From Pseudanabaena sp. Salubria-1 (GTDB lineage Bacteria > Cyanobacteriota > Cyanobacteriia > Pseudanabaenales > Pseudanabaenaceae): a stretch of 33,236 bases of DNA. The DNA lies in assembly GCA_023336205.1 (NCBI GenBank), contig JALQCR010000060.1, positions 1 to 33,236 of the forward strand, written 5' to 3'. Within the stretch, counting starts at the first letter, position 1. Each line of letters begins with the position of its first letter. The notes under the pieces are model-generated. The model saw only the letters and a list, made by a program, of their open reading frames with translations. It was not told the origin of the DNA and did no database searches. The translations under genes and the position numbers were made by a program. Positions 16,316 through 25,022 of the stretch are shown here, piece by piece.

Positions 16316-16893
16316 GCAGACACGTTTAATTACAGCGCTTTGCGCTCAAACCCAAACCAAGATAAATTTTGAAAGCGTTGCAAAGCAACGCTTTCAAAAT
16401 TTATCTTGTGGCTCGTTTGATCGGTAATTGCTGTAATGACACATCCAAACTCGTAAGGATGCGCCTCTCAGGGGCGCATCCTTACGAGTTTGGGTGGATT
16501 TATGCTGCACAGGTACTTAATACCAATTCACAAAAGTGCTATCACACTTCTGTGAATTAAAAACCAAACCCTGTAAGGGTTTTAAAAACACAAAATGGCT
16601 TAGCCATTTTGTGTTTTGGAATAAAAAGCCAAATATAAAAAAAGCCAAAAGAAGAAAAAAATTGAAGCGATTTTTCTTCTTTTTAGCATTAAGTTGCTAT
16701 ATTAGGCACCTCTATAAATTATTCAGGCTATATAGCTGTCAACATTCATGTGGCGACAACTTCAAACCCCTAAAGAGATATGCATCGCGAAGCGACGTAT
16801 ACCTCTTTAAATGTAACTTCTCGAAATTGTAGACACAATTTCGAGAGGTTACATTAAACTCTTCGGCAGCTATAGATCCTTTAAAAACACTTT
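16316..16893. repeat. 578-base spacer filled with palindromes
   Basis: I see no credible gene. The spacer holds, in order: an outer ATTACAGC/GCTGTAAT pair (16329-16336, 16430-16437) around a perfect 24-bp stem (16358-16381 with 16385-16408); a perfect 21-bp stem (16445-16465 with 16473-16493); the three-hairpin element at 16523-16622; a purine-rich 13-bp stem (16647-16659 with 16671-16683); a TAAAGAG-based hairpin (16771-16809); and a 20-bp stem with one G-U pair (16811-16830 with 16835-16854). Confidence 0.8.
16523..16622 (+). repeat. Three-hairpin element, copy 1
   Basis: About 100 bases made of three successive hairpins: one from ATTCACA...TGTGAAT, one from AACCCT-GTA-AGGGTT, and one from AAAACACAAAATGGC...GCCATTTTGTGTTTT. 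The reverse complement occurs at 17837-17937 with only scattered differences. It starts CCAATTCACA and ends TGTGTTTTGG, giving short imperfect inverted ends. Confidence 0.85.
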
Positions 16894-17838
16894 ATGCGTG
16901 AACTATATCCAGAGATCGAGCCATATAGACAGGGACTACTCAAGGTATCGAATTTACATACCATTTATTTTGAAGAGTCGGGAAATCCTCAAGGTAAGCC
17001 CGTAGTAATTTTGCACGGAGGTCCAGGGGGAGGGAGTCAGCCAATTTATCGTCAATATTTTAATCCTGACTTGTGGCGTATTGTCCAGTTTGATCAGCGA
17101 GGTTGTGGCAAAAGTACTCCTCATGCTGAACTTATCGAGAACACCACATGGCATTTAGTCGAAGATATTGAGACTTTGCGTAAACATCTCAATATTAATA
17201 GCTGGGTAGTGTCTGGGGGGAGTTGGGGCAGTACACTCGCACTTGCCTATAGCCAAACCCATCCTGAATACTGCCAAGCATTAATCTTGCGGGGCATTTT
17301 TATGCTGCGTTATAAAGAACTAGCGTGGTTTTATCAAGAGGGGGCAGGTTATTTTTTCCCTGAAGCGTGGGAACAATACGTTGAAATAATTCCTCCATCT
17401 GAACGTCACGATATGATCGCCGCCTACTATCATCGCCTCATTAGTGATGATCAACATTTGCGATCGCAGGCTGCCCGCACTTGGTCAATTTGGGAAGCCA
17501 GCACTAGTAAGCTCATACCAGACCTAGACCTAATAGCTCGCTTTGGGACAGAAGATTTTGCTGATGCTTTTGCAAGACTCGAATGTCACTACTTTATTAA
17601 CAAGGGATTTTTTATGTCAGAAATGCAGCTCTTAGAAAATGTTGATCGCATTCGGCATATTCCCACAACTATAGTCCAAGGTCGTTATGATGTGGTCTGT
17701 CCGATGTTTACGGCTTGGGAACTGCATCAAGCTTTCCCAGAAGCTGAGTTTATTGTCGTGCCTGATGCTGGGCACTCCATGACGGAGGTGGGTATTCGGA
17801 GTGCATTAATTGATGCTAGCGATCACTTTAGCAAATAA
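16894..17838 (+). CDS. pip: Proline iminopeptidase
   Basis: 314-residue alpha/beta-hydrolase (peptidase family S33) that removes N-terminal proline from peptides in the cytosol (EC 3.4.11.5). The oxyanion-hole motif HGGPGGG lies at 41-47, the DQRGCGKS signature at 67-74, and the nucleophile is S110 in GGSWGS. D266 (GRYDVVCP) and H294 (DAGHS) complete the triad. Tryptophan-rich cap segments (RTWSIWEAS) are typical. The length is normal. Inverted copies of a 100-base palindromic element sit on both sides of the gene, about 270 bases before the start and directly at the stop codon. Confidence 0.95.
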   Translation: MRELYPEIEPYRQGLLKVSNLHTIYFEESGNPQGKPVVILHGGPGGGSQPIYRQYFNPDLWRIVQFDQRGCGKSTPHAELIENTTWHLVEDIETLRKHLNINSWVVSGGSWGSTLALAYSQTHPEYCQALILRGIFMLRYKELAWFYQEGAGYFFPEAWEQYVEIIPPSERHDMIAAYYHRLISDDQHLRSQAARTWSIWEASTSKLIPDLDLIARFGTEDFADAFARLECHYFINKGFFMSEMQLLENVDRIRHIPTTIVQGRYDVVCPMFTAWELHQAFPEAEFIVVPDAGHSMTEVGIRSALIDASDHFSK

Positions 17839-17937
17839 TTCCAAAACACAAAATGGCTACGCCATTTTGTGTTTTTAAAACCCTTACAGGGGTTGGTTTG
17901 TAATTCACAGAAGTGTTGCCACACTTTTATGAATTGG
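17837..17937 (-). repeat. Three-hairpin element, copy 2 (inverted)
   Basis: Reverse-complement copy of the element at 16523-16622, with roughly nine in ten bases the same by eye. It begins inside the stop codon of the proline iminopeptidase gene, so it also serves as that gene's terminator. Compensating changes keep the hairpins intact: the apex is GCTACGC here and GCTTAGC in copy 1. Confidence 0.85.
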
Positions 17938-18024
17938 GATAAAAGGCAAATAAAAATTGTTGCACCTAACCTGATGCGTGGCTAGTTGTAGCAGGTGAAG
18001 ACCCAAAAAAGACTAACGAGTGAG

Positions 18025-19308
18025 ATGATGGCGGACAAAAAACAGGGCAAACCCAGCATAAGTATCATTACTCAATTTTATCCACCAGACTATGCAGCAA
18101 CTGGTCAATTTATATATGACTTAGCAGGGGCATTGGCACAAGGAGGATTTGAAGTAAGTGTGTTTACTGGGATGCCAGGATATGCGTTTAGACAGACAGA
18201 TGTAAGGCACGAAGAACATGATAACGGTGTATTTGTGAGGCGTACTGGCTCTATTCATTTGATGTCTAAACGCATTCGCAACAAGGTTTTGGGCAGCGTC
18301 TTATTTATCGTGCGATGTGTAGTTAAGTGTCTTAGTAAAGATATTCGGGGATCACATTTAGTATTAACTTCTGCGCCACCATTTTTGGGGTTAATTGGAT
18401 GGTTTTACAATAAATTTTTTGGTCATACCTATAGCTGCATTATTTATGACGTTTATCCCGAAGTAGCCGTACGCTTAAAAGTAGTTGCTCTTGATCATTG
18501 GATAGTCAAATTTTGGGAATTTGTAAACCGTAAGGTTTGGGATAGATCAGAATCCTTGATCGTTCTCAGTGAGCCGATGAAGCAGCTATTGATCAAAAAA
18601 CATAAAAATCTCGCAGACAAGATTCATGTTATTCATAGCTGGGCTGACCCTAACTTTATTATCCCAATCGCTAAATCAGAAAATTGGTTTGCCAAACTAT
18701 ATGGGTTAACTGATTGCTTTGTTGTTCTTTATTCAGGTAATTTGGGACGTTGCCATGATAGTCAAACGCTCCTCAATTGTGCTCAATTACTGATGAATCG
18801 TCCTGATATCAAATTTGTATTTATTGGTAACGGCGTAGGTTCTCAGGTTATTAAACAAGCGATCGCTTCAGGTCAATTGCCTAATGTGATGCAGTTGCCT
18901 TACCAAGATCGAGAAGTTTTGCCATACTCATTGACTGCCTGCGATCTCTCGTTAGTGAGTATTTTGCCAAACGTTGGCGATACGATCGCCCCTTCAAAAA
19001 TTTATGGTATTTTAGCTGCTGCAAAACCTGTGGCAGTGATTTGTCCCAAAGATAATTATCTGCGAGAAATTGTGGATGAAGGTAATTGCGGTAATTGTTT
19101 TGAGAATGGTGATGCACAGGAATTAGCAGATTATATTTGCTGGCTAGCTGATAATCCGCATATTCAAGAAAAGCTTGGTAAGAATGCCCGCAAATTACTA
19201 GAGCGCCACTACACAATTGATCAAGCTATTCCCAAATATATTGCAGCTTTAGGGCTAAGAGAGCAATGTCCAGATTTTGTTGAACAAAATCAACCAAGTT
19301 TTTTATAA
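18025..19308 (+). CDS. Glycosyltransferase family 4 (WbuB-like)
   Basis: Cytosolic or membrane-associated GT-B glycosyltransferase that probably adds a sugar to a lipid-linked glycan or extracellular polysaccharide. The N-terminal domain opens with ISIITQFYPPDYAATGQFIYDLA, the typical WbuB/GT4 acceptor-side motif. The C-terminal domain begins near VVLYSGNLGRCHD and holds VFIGNGVG, LPYQDREVLPYSL and a nucleotide-sugar site around DTIAPSKIYGILAAAKPVAV. A hydrophobic stretch (VLTSAPPFLGLIGWFYNKFF) may touch the membrane. The ATG at 18025 gives 427 residues. A GTG at 17995 in frame would add 10. Donor and acceptor are unknown, and no other glycan gene adjoins it. A 23-bp terminator follows. Confidence 0.9.
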   Translation: MMADKKQGKPSISIITQFYPPDYAATGQFIYDLAGALAQGGFEVSVFTGMPGYAFRQTDVRHEEHDNGVFVRRTGSIHLMSKRIRNKVLGSVLFIVRCVVKCLSKDIRGSHLVLTSAPPFLGLIGWFYNKFFGHTYSCIIYDVYPEVAVRLKVVALDHWIVKFWEFVNRKVWDRSESLIVLSEPMKQLLIKKHKNLADKIHVIHSWADPNFIIPIAKSENWFAKLYGLTDCFVVLYSGNLGRCHDSQTLLNCAQLLMNRPDIKFVFIGNGVGSQVIKQAIASGQLPNVMQLPYQDREVLPYSLTACDLSLVSILPNVGDTIAPSKIYGILAAAKPVAVICPKDNYLREIVDEGNCGNCFENGDAQELADYICWLADNPHIQEKLGKNARKLLERHYTIDQAIPKYIAALGLREQCPDFVEQNQPSFL

Positions 19309-19358
19309 CCCAGAAAAGAGGATGCGGCGCTTCGACCGCATCCTCTTTTCTGGGTTAT
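19305..19358. terminator. Bidirectional terminator, 23-bp stem
   Basis: Arms 19305-19327 and 19336-19358 are perfectly complementary with an eight-base loop. It overlaps the glycosyltransferase stop codon and ends four bases before the convergent YraN-like gene stop. Confidence 0.88.
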
Positions 19359-19362
19359 GTAA

Positions 19363-19728
19363 CTATGCGACAAAAGCTTGTTCGATATATGTCTGCAAGC
19401 AAAAATTTGCTGATGTTGTGCGACGCACTAGGGCAACATCAAACCGACAGGCTAGTGCAGATAGTTGAGGATTTTGCGCTAAAAATGTAGAAGCAGATTT
19501 AATTAGTTTGGCTTGTTTCTTAGGGGTAATCGCCAAACTGCCATCAGCATCCCAATTGCGATCGCTACGGGTTTTTACTTCAATAAATAGCAACCATTGG
19601 CGATCGCAAGCAATCAAATCTAACTCTCCCCACCGACAACGCCACTGAGTTTCTAAAATTTCCCAACCATTATCTTGTAGGAGTTTGGCTACCAACATCT
19701 CCCCGCGATCGCCTACTTCTTTTACCAT
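19363..19728 (-). CDS. YraN family (UPF0102) nuclease-like protein
   Basis: 121-residue protein with the small endonuclease-like UPF0102 fold. The pattern GDRGEMLVAKLLQDNGW, then WRCRWGELDLIACD and LLFIEVKTRSD, gives the acidic and Lys residues of a PD-(D/E)XK nuclease core. The C-terminal CRFDVALV strand is also conserved. Members are widespread and linked by context to DNA uptake or repair, but the activity is poorly known. Length is normal and the motif residues are intact. It is convergent with the glycosyltransferase gene and divergent from the pentapeptide gene. Confidence 0.9.
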   Translation of the reverse strand: MVKEVGDRGEMLVAKLLQDNGWEILETQWRCRWGELDLIACDRQWLLFIEVKTRSDRNWDADGSLAITPKKQAKLIKSASTFLAQNPQLSALACRFDVALVRRTTSANFCLQTYIEQAFVA

Positions 19729-19740
19729 AAACTTGATATT

Positions 19741-19836
19741 ACTTCCCTTCTCACGTAAAGAATAGGTGTTATAAAGTGAATAATCAGTGGTGCACGGCTT
19801 CGCAGCTCACCACTGATTATTCACTGAGAAGGGAGT
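19741..19836. repeat. Nested palindrome between divergent genes
   Basis: An inner perfect 18-bp stem (19775-19792 with 19808-19825) lies inside an outer repeat (about 19741-19753 with 19824-19836). The whole fills the gap between the divergent YraN-like and pentapeptide genes, where both promoters would be expected. Confidence 0.75.
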
Positions 19837-19859
19837 AAAACTCAGCTATTATCAAAATT

Positions 19860-20363
19860 ATGAAAATTACAGTTTTTTCGTTACGCAATTTTATTTTCAA
19901 GGCGATAAATACGCTGCTATGTCTATTTCTAATCTTGACATTTGCTAATCCAGTTTTGGCTGATGTATATGTGAAAGCTTTTCTTCAAGGCGCTGACTTT
20001 TCAGAGCGATCACTTCAAGGCTATCAGTTTAATGAATCTGATTTACGAAATACATCATTTGTCAATGCTGACGCGCAAGGAGTCAGCTTTTTTGCTGCCA
20101 ATATGAAAGAGGCAAACTTTACAGGCGCAAATCTCAGCTATAGCACGCTTGATAATGCCCGTCTTGATAAGGCAAACTTAACAAATGCCGTAATTCAAGG
20201 TTCATTTGCTTACGGTACTTCTTTTAATAACGTGATAATTGATGGTGCAGACTTTACGGATGTGGATTTACGTCTGCCAGTTCGTCTAAAGCTCTGTCTA
20301 TCAGCGAAAGGACAAAACCCTGTGACTGGAAGACTGACCCGAGAAACTCTTGAATGCGACTAA
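19860..20363 (+). CDS. Lumenal pentapeptide-repeat protein
   Basis: 167-residue exported protein. Residues 1-34 are a Sec-type signal peptide (basic start, then a hydrophobic core LLCLFLILTFANPVLA, cleavage probably after A34). Residues about 42-135 are pentapeptide repeats of the A(D/N)LXX type (GADFS, SDLRN, ANMKE, ANFTG, ANLSY, ARLDK, ANLTN), which fold into a right-handed quadrilateral helix. The C-terminal part LKLCLSAKGQNPVTGR...ETLECD has two Cys, as in the plant thylakoid lumen pentapeptide proteins of the TL15/TL17 type. It probably lies in the thylakoid lumen or periplasm. Its function is unknown. Confidence 0.9.
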   Translation: MKITVFSLRNFIFKAINTLLCLFLILTFANPVLADVYVKAFLQGADFSERSLQGYQFNESDLRNTSFVNADAQGVSFFAANMKEANFTGANLSYSTLDNARLDKANLTNAVIQGSFAYGTSFNNVIIDGADFTDVDLRLPVRLKLCLSAKGQNPVTGRLTRETLECD

Positions 20364-20568
20364 GTTCGACTTTATGAGCTTTAAGTCTTAACTTTAAGGG
20401 AAATTGCCATATTTGTATGAAGTTAACCTAGCTTAGGGAGTATGATTCTCTGTGTGCATAGCACAGAATTTTTGTGAACTATTTGTAAATAAATGGTCTG
20501 GCTGAATACAAATATTTGATCTCTATGCTAACAATAATTGTTCTGAGGATTGCCCTGCCTATCAGTAT

Positions 20569-23500
20569 ATGCAGTTAAATGAAACTTCCAATGACCTATC
20601 AAGTGGCAGATTATTACAAAGAAGCTTATTGCCACAAAGCTTGCCTGCTTACCCGGGGCTAGATATTGCTGCGGAAGTATGGACAGCAGTAGATCTTGGT
20701 GGCGATTATTATCAGTTTTTAGAGCAGTCAGGGACATTAGCCGTTGCGATCGCAGATTCTTCAGGCAAGTCAGTTGCTGGGGCGATCCATGCTGCTTTAT
20801 TTAAAGGACAGCTTGATGCCTATGGACAGCAAGGCAGGTTGCAAAATCCAGCCTCTATGCTCAATTCTTTAAATCAATTGCTATGCAAAAGTGGCACAGA
20901 TGATGCGATCGCCTTTTGTTATGGTGCACTTAACCTGTTTACCTATGAACTACATTTAGGTAATGCTGGCATTCCCGGTCCATTAATTTATCGAGCTGAG
21001 ACTAATACTTGTGAAGAAGTAGTGAACCCTGCGATCGCGCTAGGGCGTTTTGATAGTGCTACCTACAGAGCTACTTCGCGATCTCTTAATGAAGGAGATA
21101 TCGCGATCTTTTTTAGTGATGGACTATTTGAAGCAACTAGTCCATTGGGAGAGGAATTTGGTCGATCTAATGGTAGCGATGTTTCTCCACTGCGCAAAAC
21201 TGTAATTGAACTAGCTCAATATCCAGCAAAGGATATTTTACAAGGCTTAAAGGTTGCCCTTGATAAATTCTCAGAACTAGAGTTTCCTGACGACGATGTT
21301 TCGATCGTGGTGATCAAACTAAAAAACAAGGTTAAGTTTTCAGAACTGCGTAACTGTCCTTATCTTGAGGCTTTACAGGCATGGCAACGCTCTGAAGAAA
21401 CCGATGAATCTTGCTTGTTGCGAGGAACTCGTTTATCTGAATCCCTTGCTTGGGCAGAAGGGCAAGCAGAACTACCTAAAATAGATCTTAATTTTTTGGA
21501 GGCTTCTCAAAGAGTTAATGAGCGCGAACAATTGATGTCAGCTCGTGCTGCCGATGCCGATCGCCTCGAAAAACTAAGTCAAGAGCTAGAAAAGAGTCTA
21601 GATGCTGAGCGCCGTCAACGCATAATTGCGGAGATGGGCGAAATTAATGAAAAAATTGTTGCTTACACCATTTCTTCGGAAGCGCTGTTTCTCTCAAACA
21701 ATCATATTGAAGCAATGATTGCAGGCGTGATTGGTGGTGTTCAGCTGAAACGCCTTACAACGCAGGTTGATGAAACCACTCTCGAAAATCTCCGCGCTAA
21801 CACTCAAATTCGGGCCATAACCGCTTTAGAGCAGGTTGTCTATGGTACACACGAATTTAATCGTCTTGAAGGACATGGGTTTTGGGTTAATAAAGTTTGC
21901 TATTCTCGCGATGGTAAGTTGATCGCTTCGGCTAGCAGCGATCGCACCATCAAAATCTGGGATGCCTCAGCAGTTTTATTACAAACCTTAGCAAGTCATA
22001 CCAATTGGGTAACCAGTGTCGCCTTTAGTCCAAACGGTAACCGGCTAGTTTCAGGTAGCCGAGACAATATGGTTAAGATTTGGAACCGCGATGAATCTGC
22101 GGAGGGTAAATTTGCTTCCCAACCAATCGCTACTCTCAGAGGACATGAAGGACCCGTTTTAGATGTATGTTTCAGCCATGATGGAGAGATGATTGCCTCA
22201 GCAAGCGAAGATACGACCGTTAGACTCTGGAAAAATGACGGTACTATGATTCGCACTTTACGCGGCGGTCACGATCGCTGGGTTACCTGTGTGGCTTTTC
22301 ATCCTAATAGTAAATCTTTAGTTTCAGGTAGTGCCGATCGCAGTTTAATTGTTTGGAATACTCTAGGTGTAAAACTTAGACATTTACGGGGTCATGACAG
22401 CTTCGTCGAAAGTGTTGCCTATGCCCCCAACGGTCTAGCAATTGTTTCGGGAAGCCGCGATCGCACGGTTAAAATGTGGGGATCGGATGGAATTTTACTG
22501 AAAACTTTTTATGGGCATTCAGACAAAGTCTGGAGTGTTGCCTTTAGTCATGACAATCACACGATCGCTTCCAGTGGATTTGATCGTTCAATTCGTGTTT
22601 GGGATATTGAACAAGGCTTACAGTATACTTTCCAAGGACATGGTGATGTTGTTCATAGCGTTGCATTCAGCCCTGATGGCAAGACTCTTGCCTCAGCAAG
22701 CAGAGACACCACTGTAAAACTTTGGGCAATTCGTGGAACGCCTTTACGTACATTAATGGGGCATACAGATGAAGTTATCTCTGTAGCAGTTAGTCCCAAC
22801 TCTAAGTTTTTGGCATCTACTTGCAAAGATAAAACTGTCAACCTCTGGAATGCCAATGGCACGCTTGAAGCAGTCTTAGAAGGGCATAACGACAAAGTTA
22901 ATTGTGTTACGTTTAGCCCAGACAGTTCTACTATTCTGACTGCCGCTGCCGATGCCAGCATCAAAATATGGAGAACTGATGGAACTTTAATTGACACAAT
23001 TAGCGCCCATCGTGCGGAGATTTATAAGGTTGTTTATCGTTGCGATGGTCAGGTATTTGCTTCTTGTAGTGCCGATGGTACTGTCCGAGTTTGGAGCGCT
23101 GATGGGAAATGGCTACAGACCCTCACAGGACATACTGCCGAAGTATATAGCATCGACTTTGCTCCCGATGGCAGTATGCTTGCATCAGCTAGCAAAGACA
23201 AATTAATTAATCTTTGGAGTTGGGATGGCACTCTGCTTGGGACCTTGGACGGACATAGTGCTGAAGTCTATACGGTATGCTTTAATCCCAATGGCAAGAT
23301 GATTGCTAGTGGCAGTATGGATCAAAGTGTGAAACTTTGGAGTATTGAGGGGCAATTAATTAAAACCTTAAATGGTCATAGTGCAGAAGTCACTAGTGTT
23401 TGTTTTAGCCCTGATGGGAAATCTATTGTTTCCGCTAGTGAAGATTCGACCATTCAATTTTGGAGTGGCGACGGCACGCTTTTGCGAACATTTAACGGAC

Positions 23501-23739
23501 ATCAAGGACCCGTGCGCAGTGTCTGCTTTAGTCCCAATGGCAAGATTTTGGTGTCATCGGGTGAAGATCATAAGATCATTATGTGGAATCTCGATCTCGA
23601 AAATCTCCTGATGCGTGGATGTCAATGGTTACAAGAATATTTAAGAACGAATATTAATGTTTCCGAAGAGGATAAGCGTACTTGCCTAGGTGGATGTGGA
23701 TGGCTCTATAAACATCTCAAATCCACACCTCCCTCTTAA
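20569..23739 (+). CDS. SpoIIE-type phosphatase fused to 14 WD40 repeats
   Basis: 1056-residue two-part regulator, probably cytosolic. Residues about 14-240 form an RsbU/SpoIIE-like PPM phosphatase domain with metal motifs DLGGD (42-46), DSSGK (63-67), SDGLFEA (173-179) and DDDVS (231-235), all acidic residues kept. Residues about 322-365 are a charged coiled coil. The stretch from EAMIAGVIGGVQLKRL to ALEQVVYGTHEFNRLEGH is the linker usually seen ahead of WD40 arrays in cyanobacterial nSTAND proteins, though no NTPase is present. Residues about 433-1007 hold 14 WD40 repeats, enough for two seven-bladed propellers. The tail (RGCQWLQEYL...) is also typical of those arrays. Likely job: dephosphorylating an anti-sigma antagonist-type partner under control of what the propellers bind. 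Upstream 20364-20568 holds only a small hairpin (20451-20467). Confidence 0.92.
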   Translation: MQLNETSNDLSSGRLLQRSLLPQSLPAYPGLDIAAEVWTAVDLGGDYYQFLEQSGTLAVAIADSSGKSVAGAIHAALFKGQLDAYGQQGRLQNPASMLNSLNQLLCKSGTDDAIAFCYGALNLFTYELHLGNAGIPGPLIYRAETNTCEEVVNPAIALGRFDSATYRATSRSLNEGDIAIFFSDGLFEATSPLGEEFGRSNGSDVSPLRKTVIELAQYPAKDILQGLKVALDKFSELEFPDDDVSIVVIKLKNKVKFSELRNCPYLEALQAWQRSEETDESCLLRGTRLSESLAWAEGQAELPKIDLNFLEASQRVNEREQLMSARAADADRLEKLSQELEKSLDAERRQRIIAEMGEINEKIVAYTISSEALFLSNNHIEAMIAGVIGGVQLKRLTTQVDETTLENLRANTQIRAITALEQVVYGTHEFNRLEGHGFWVNKVCYSRDGKLIASASSDRTIKIWDASAVLLQTLASHTNWVTSVAFSPNGNRLVSGSRDNMVKIWNRDESAEGKFASQPIATLRGHEGPVLDVCFSHDGEMIASASEDTTVRLWKNDGTMIRTLRGGHDRWVTCVAFHPNSKSLVSGSADRSLIVWNTLGVKLRHLRGHDSFVESVAYAPNGLAIVSGSRDRTVKMWGSDGILLKTFYGHSDKVWSVAFSHDNHTIASSGFDRSIRVWDIEQGLQYTFQGHGDVVHSVAFSPDGKTLASASRDTTVKLWAIRGTPLRTLMGHTDEVISVAVSPNSKFLASTCKDKTVNLWNANGTLEAVLEGHNDKVNCVTFSPDSSTILTAAADASIKIWRTDGTLIDTISAHRAEIYKVVYRCDGQVFASCSADGTVRVWSADGKWLQTLTGHTAEVYSIDFAPDGSMLASASKDKLINLWSWDGTLLGTLDGHSAEVYTVCFNPNGKMIASGSMDQSVKLWSIEGQLIKTLNGHSAEVTSVCFSPDGKSIVSASEDSTIQFWSGDGTLLRTFNGHQGPVRSVCFSPNGKILVSSGEDHKIIMWNLDLENLLMRGCQWLQEYLRTNINVSEEDKRTCLGGCGWLYKHLKSTPPS

Positions 23740-23850
23740 AAAATGACAGACAGCACGAATCGCCACCTATCATTTCCCAATAAATAGGGTTACCTAGAGC
23801 AAAAGTGAAAATAAAGCAAAAGCGAAAATTGTGCAAATCTTTTGATTGTT

Positions 23851-25020
23851 ATGTTGGCGATTCCTTTAGCTTGGCTACAACTTACCTATAAAAAAGGTCG
23901 CCTGGCGATCGCGATCGCGGGCATTATGTTTGCAGTAATTTTGATTGCAATGCAGCTAGGTTTTCGGGATGCTTTATTTAAGAGTGCAGTTCTGCTGCAT
24001 CTGAATCTGCGCAGCGATTTGGTGCTAATTCATCCTAGCTCTAACAACTTGTTGAATCTCAAACAGTTCTCTCGCCGTCGCCTCTATCAAGCTGGTGGTT
24101 TTACAGGCGTAAAGTCTATCTATCCCGTGTACATTGGCTTAGCAATCTGGAATGCCTCTGAACTTGGCGTAAAGGAAGATATCCTCGCAGTCGGTGTGTC
24201 TCCTCAAGCAAATCCATTCCTATTCCCAAATATCAAACCAGATTTAGATAAAACGCTGCTTCCTGATGTTGTCCTATTCGATCGCGGATCTAGAGAAGAT
24301 TTTTATGGATCGGTTGCTTCTGAATATGAAGCCGCGATCGCTCAAGGGAAAATACTCACCAAAGAAGTTGCTAACCGCACCGTCACAATTGGGGGCTTGT
24401 TCACGATGGGGGTTTCTTTTGCTGCCAATGGCACATTCATTACTAGTGAACAAAATTTCTTGCGTATTTTCCCCGATCGTCTTGTCGGAAATATTAGCTT
24501 AGGATTAGTCCAGTTGGAAAAAGGTGTGGATGCGATCGCGGTTCGAGATGCGATGCAATCGCAGTTAGATCAAGACGTAAAAATATTAACTAAGCAAGAA
24601 TTTATCGACCTTGAACTAAATTATTGGTCGGAGGCAACGCCAATTGGTTTTATCTTTGGCTTAGGCGTAACCATGGGCTTTATTGTCGGTGTGGTGATTG
24701 TCTATCAAGTTTTATATAAAGATATCTCCGATCATCTTGCTGAATATGCAACTCTCAAGGCAATGGGATATAGTAATTTCTATTTGTTTCGCCTAGTTTT
24801 GCAAGAATCTTTGTTGTTATCTATCTATGGATTTGTGCCAGCCCTACTGATCTGTGCAGTTCTTTATAACCTGACCCAAAATGCCACGGGCTTGTTGATG
24901 GAGTTAGATGGCGATCGCATTGTGCAATTATTCTTTCTCACGATTGCCATGTGTTCTATTTCGGGGACGTTATCGCTTCGTAAAGTGCAAAAGGCAGATC
25001 CAGCCGAGATTTTTAATTAA
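23851..25020 (+). CDS. devC: DevC-type ABC exporter permease
   Basis: Membrane subunit of a MacB/FtsX-like exporter of the DevBCA class. In heterocyst-forming cyanobacteria that class exports the glycolipid layer, but relatives are common in other cyanobacteria. The ATG at 23851 gives 389 residues. One helix is near the start (about 17-36), followed by a large periplasmic domain (about 40-265), then three helices (about 267-293, 320-345 and 360-378). The end, LRKVQKADPAEIFN, is the typical DevC C-terminus. An in-frame TTG at 23842 is possible. Neither devB (membrane fusion) nor devA (ATPase) is next to it, and a terminator follows at once. So it is either an orphan or works with distant partners. 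Confidence 0.92.
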   Translation: MLAIPLAWLQLTYKKGRLAIAIAGIMFAVILIAMQLGFRDALFKSAVLLHLNLRSDLVLIHPSSNNLLNLKQFSRRRLYQAGGFTGVKSIYPVYIGLAIWNASELGVKEDILAVGVSPQANPFLFPNIKPDLDKTLLPDVVLFDRGSREDFYGSVASEYEAAIAQGKILTKEVANRTVTIGGLFTMGVSFAANGTFITSEQNFLRIFPDRLVGNISLGLVQLEKGVDAIAVRDAMQSQLDQDVKILTKQEFIDLELNYWSEATPIGFIFGLGVTMGFIVGVVIVYQVLYKDISDHLAEYATLKAMGYSNFYLFRLVLQESLLLSIYGFVPALLICAVLYNLTQNATGLLMELDGDRIVQLFFLTIAMCSISGTLSLRKVQKADPAEIFN

Positions 25021-25022
25021 CC

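Noticed and set aside
16369..16832. Two small ORFs in the palindrome-rich spacer
   Set aside because: They run through hairpins and AT-rich low-complexity sequence, with no conserved pattern.
16316..16893. Possible CRISPR array or IS element
   Set aside because: The repeats are palindromes of different sequence with no regular spacers, and there is no transposase or cas gene.
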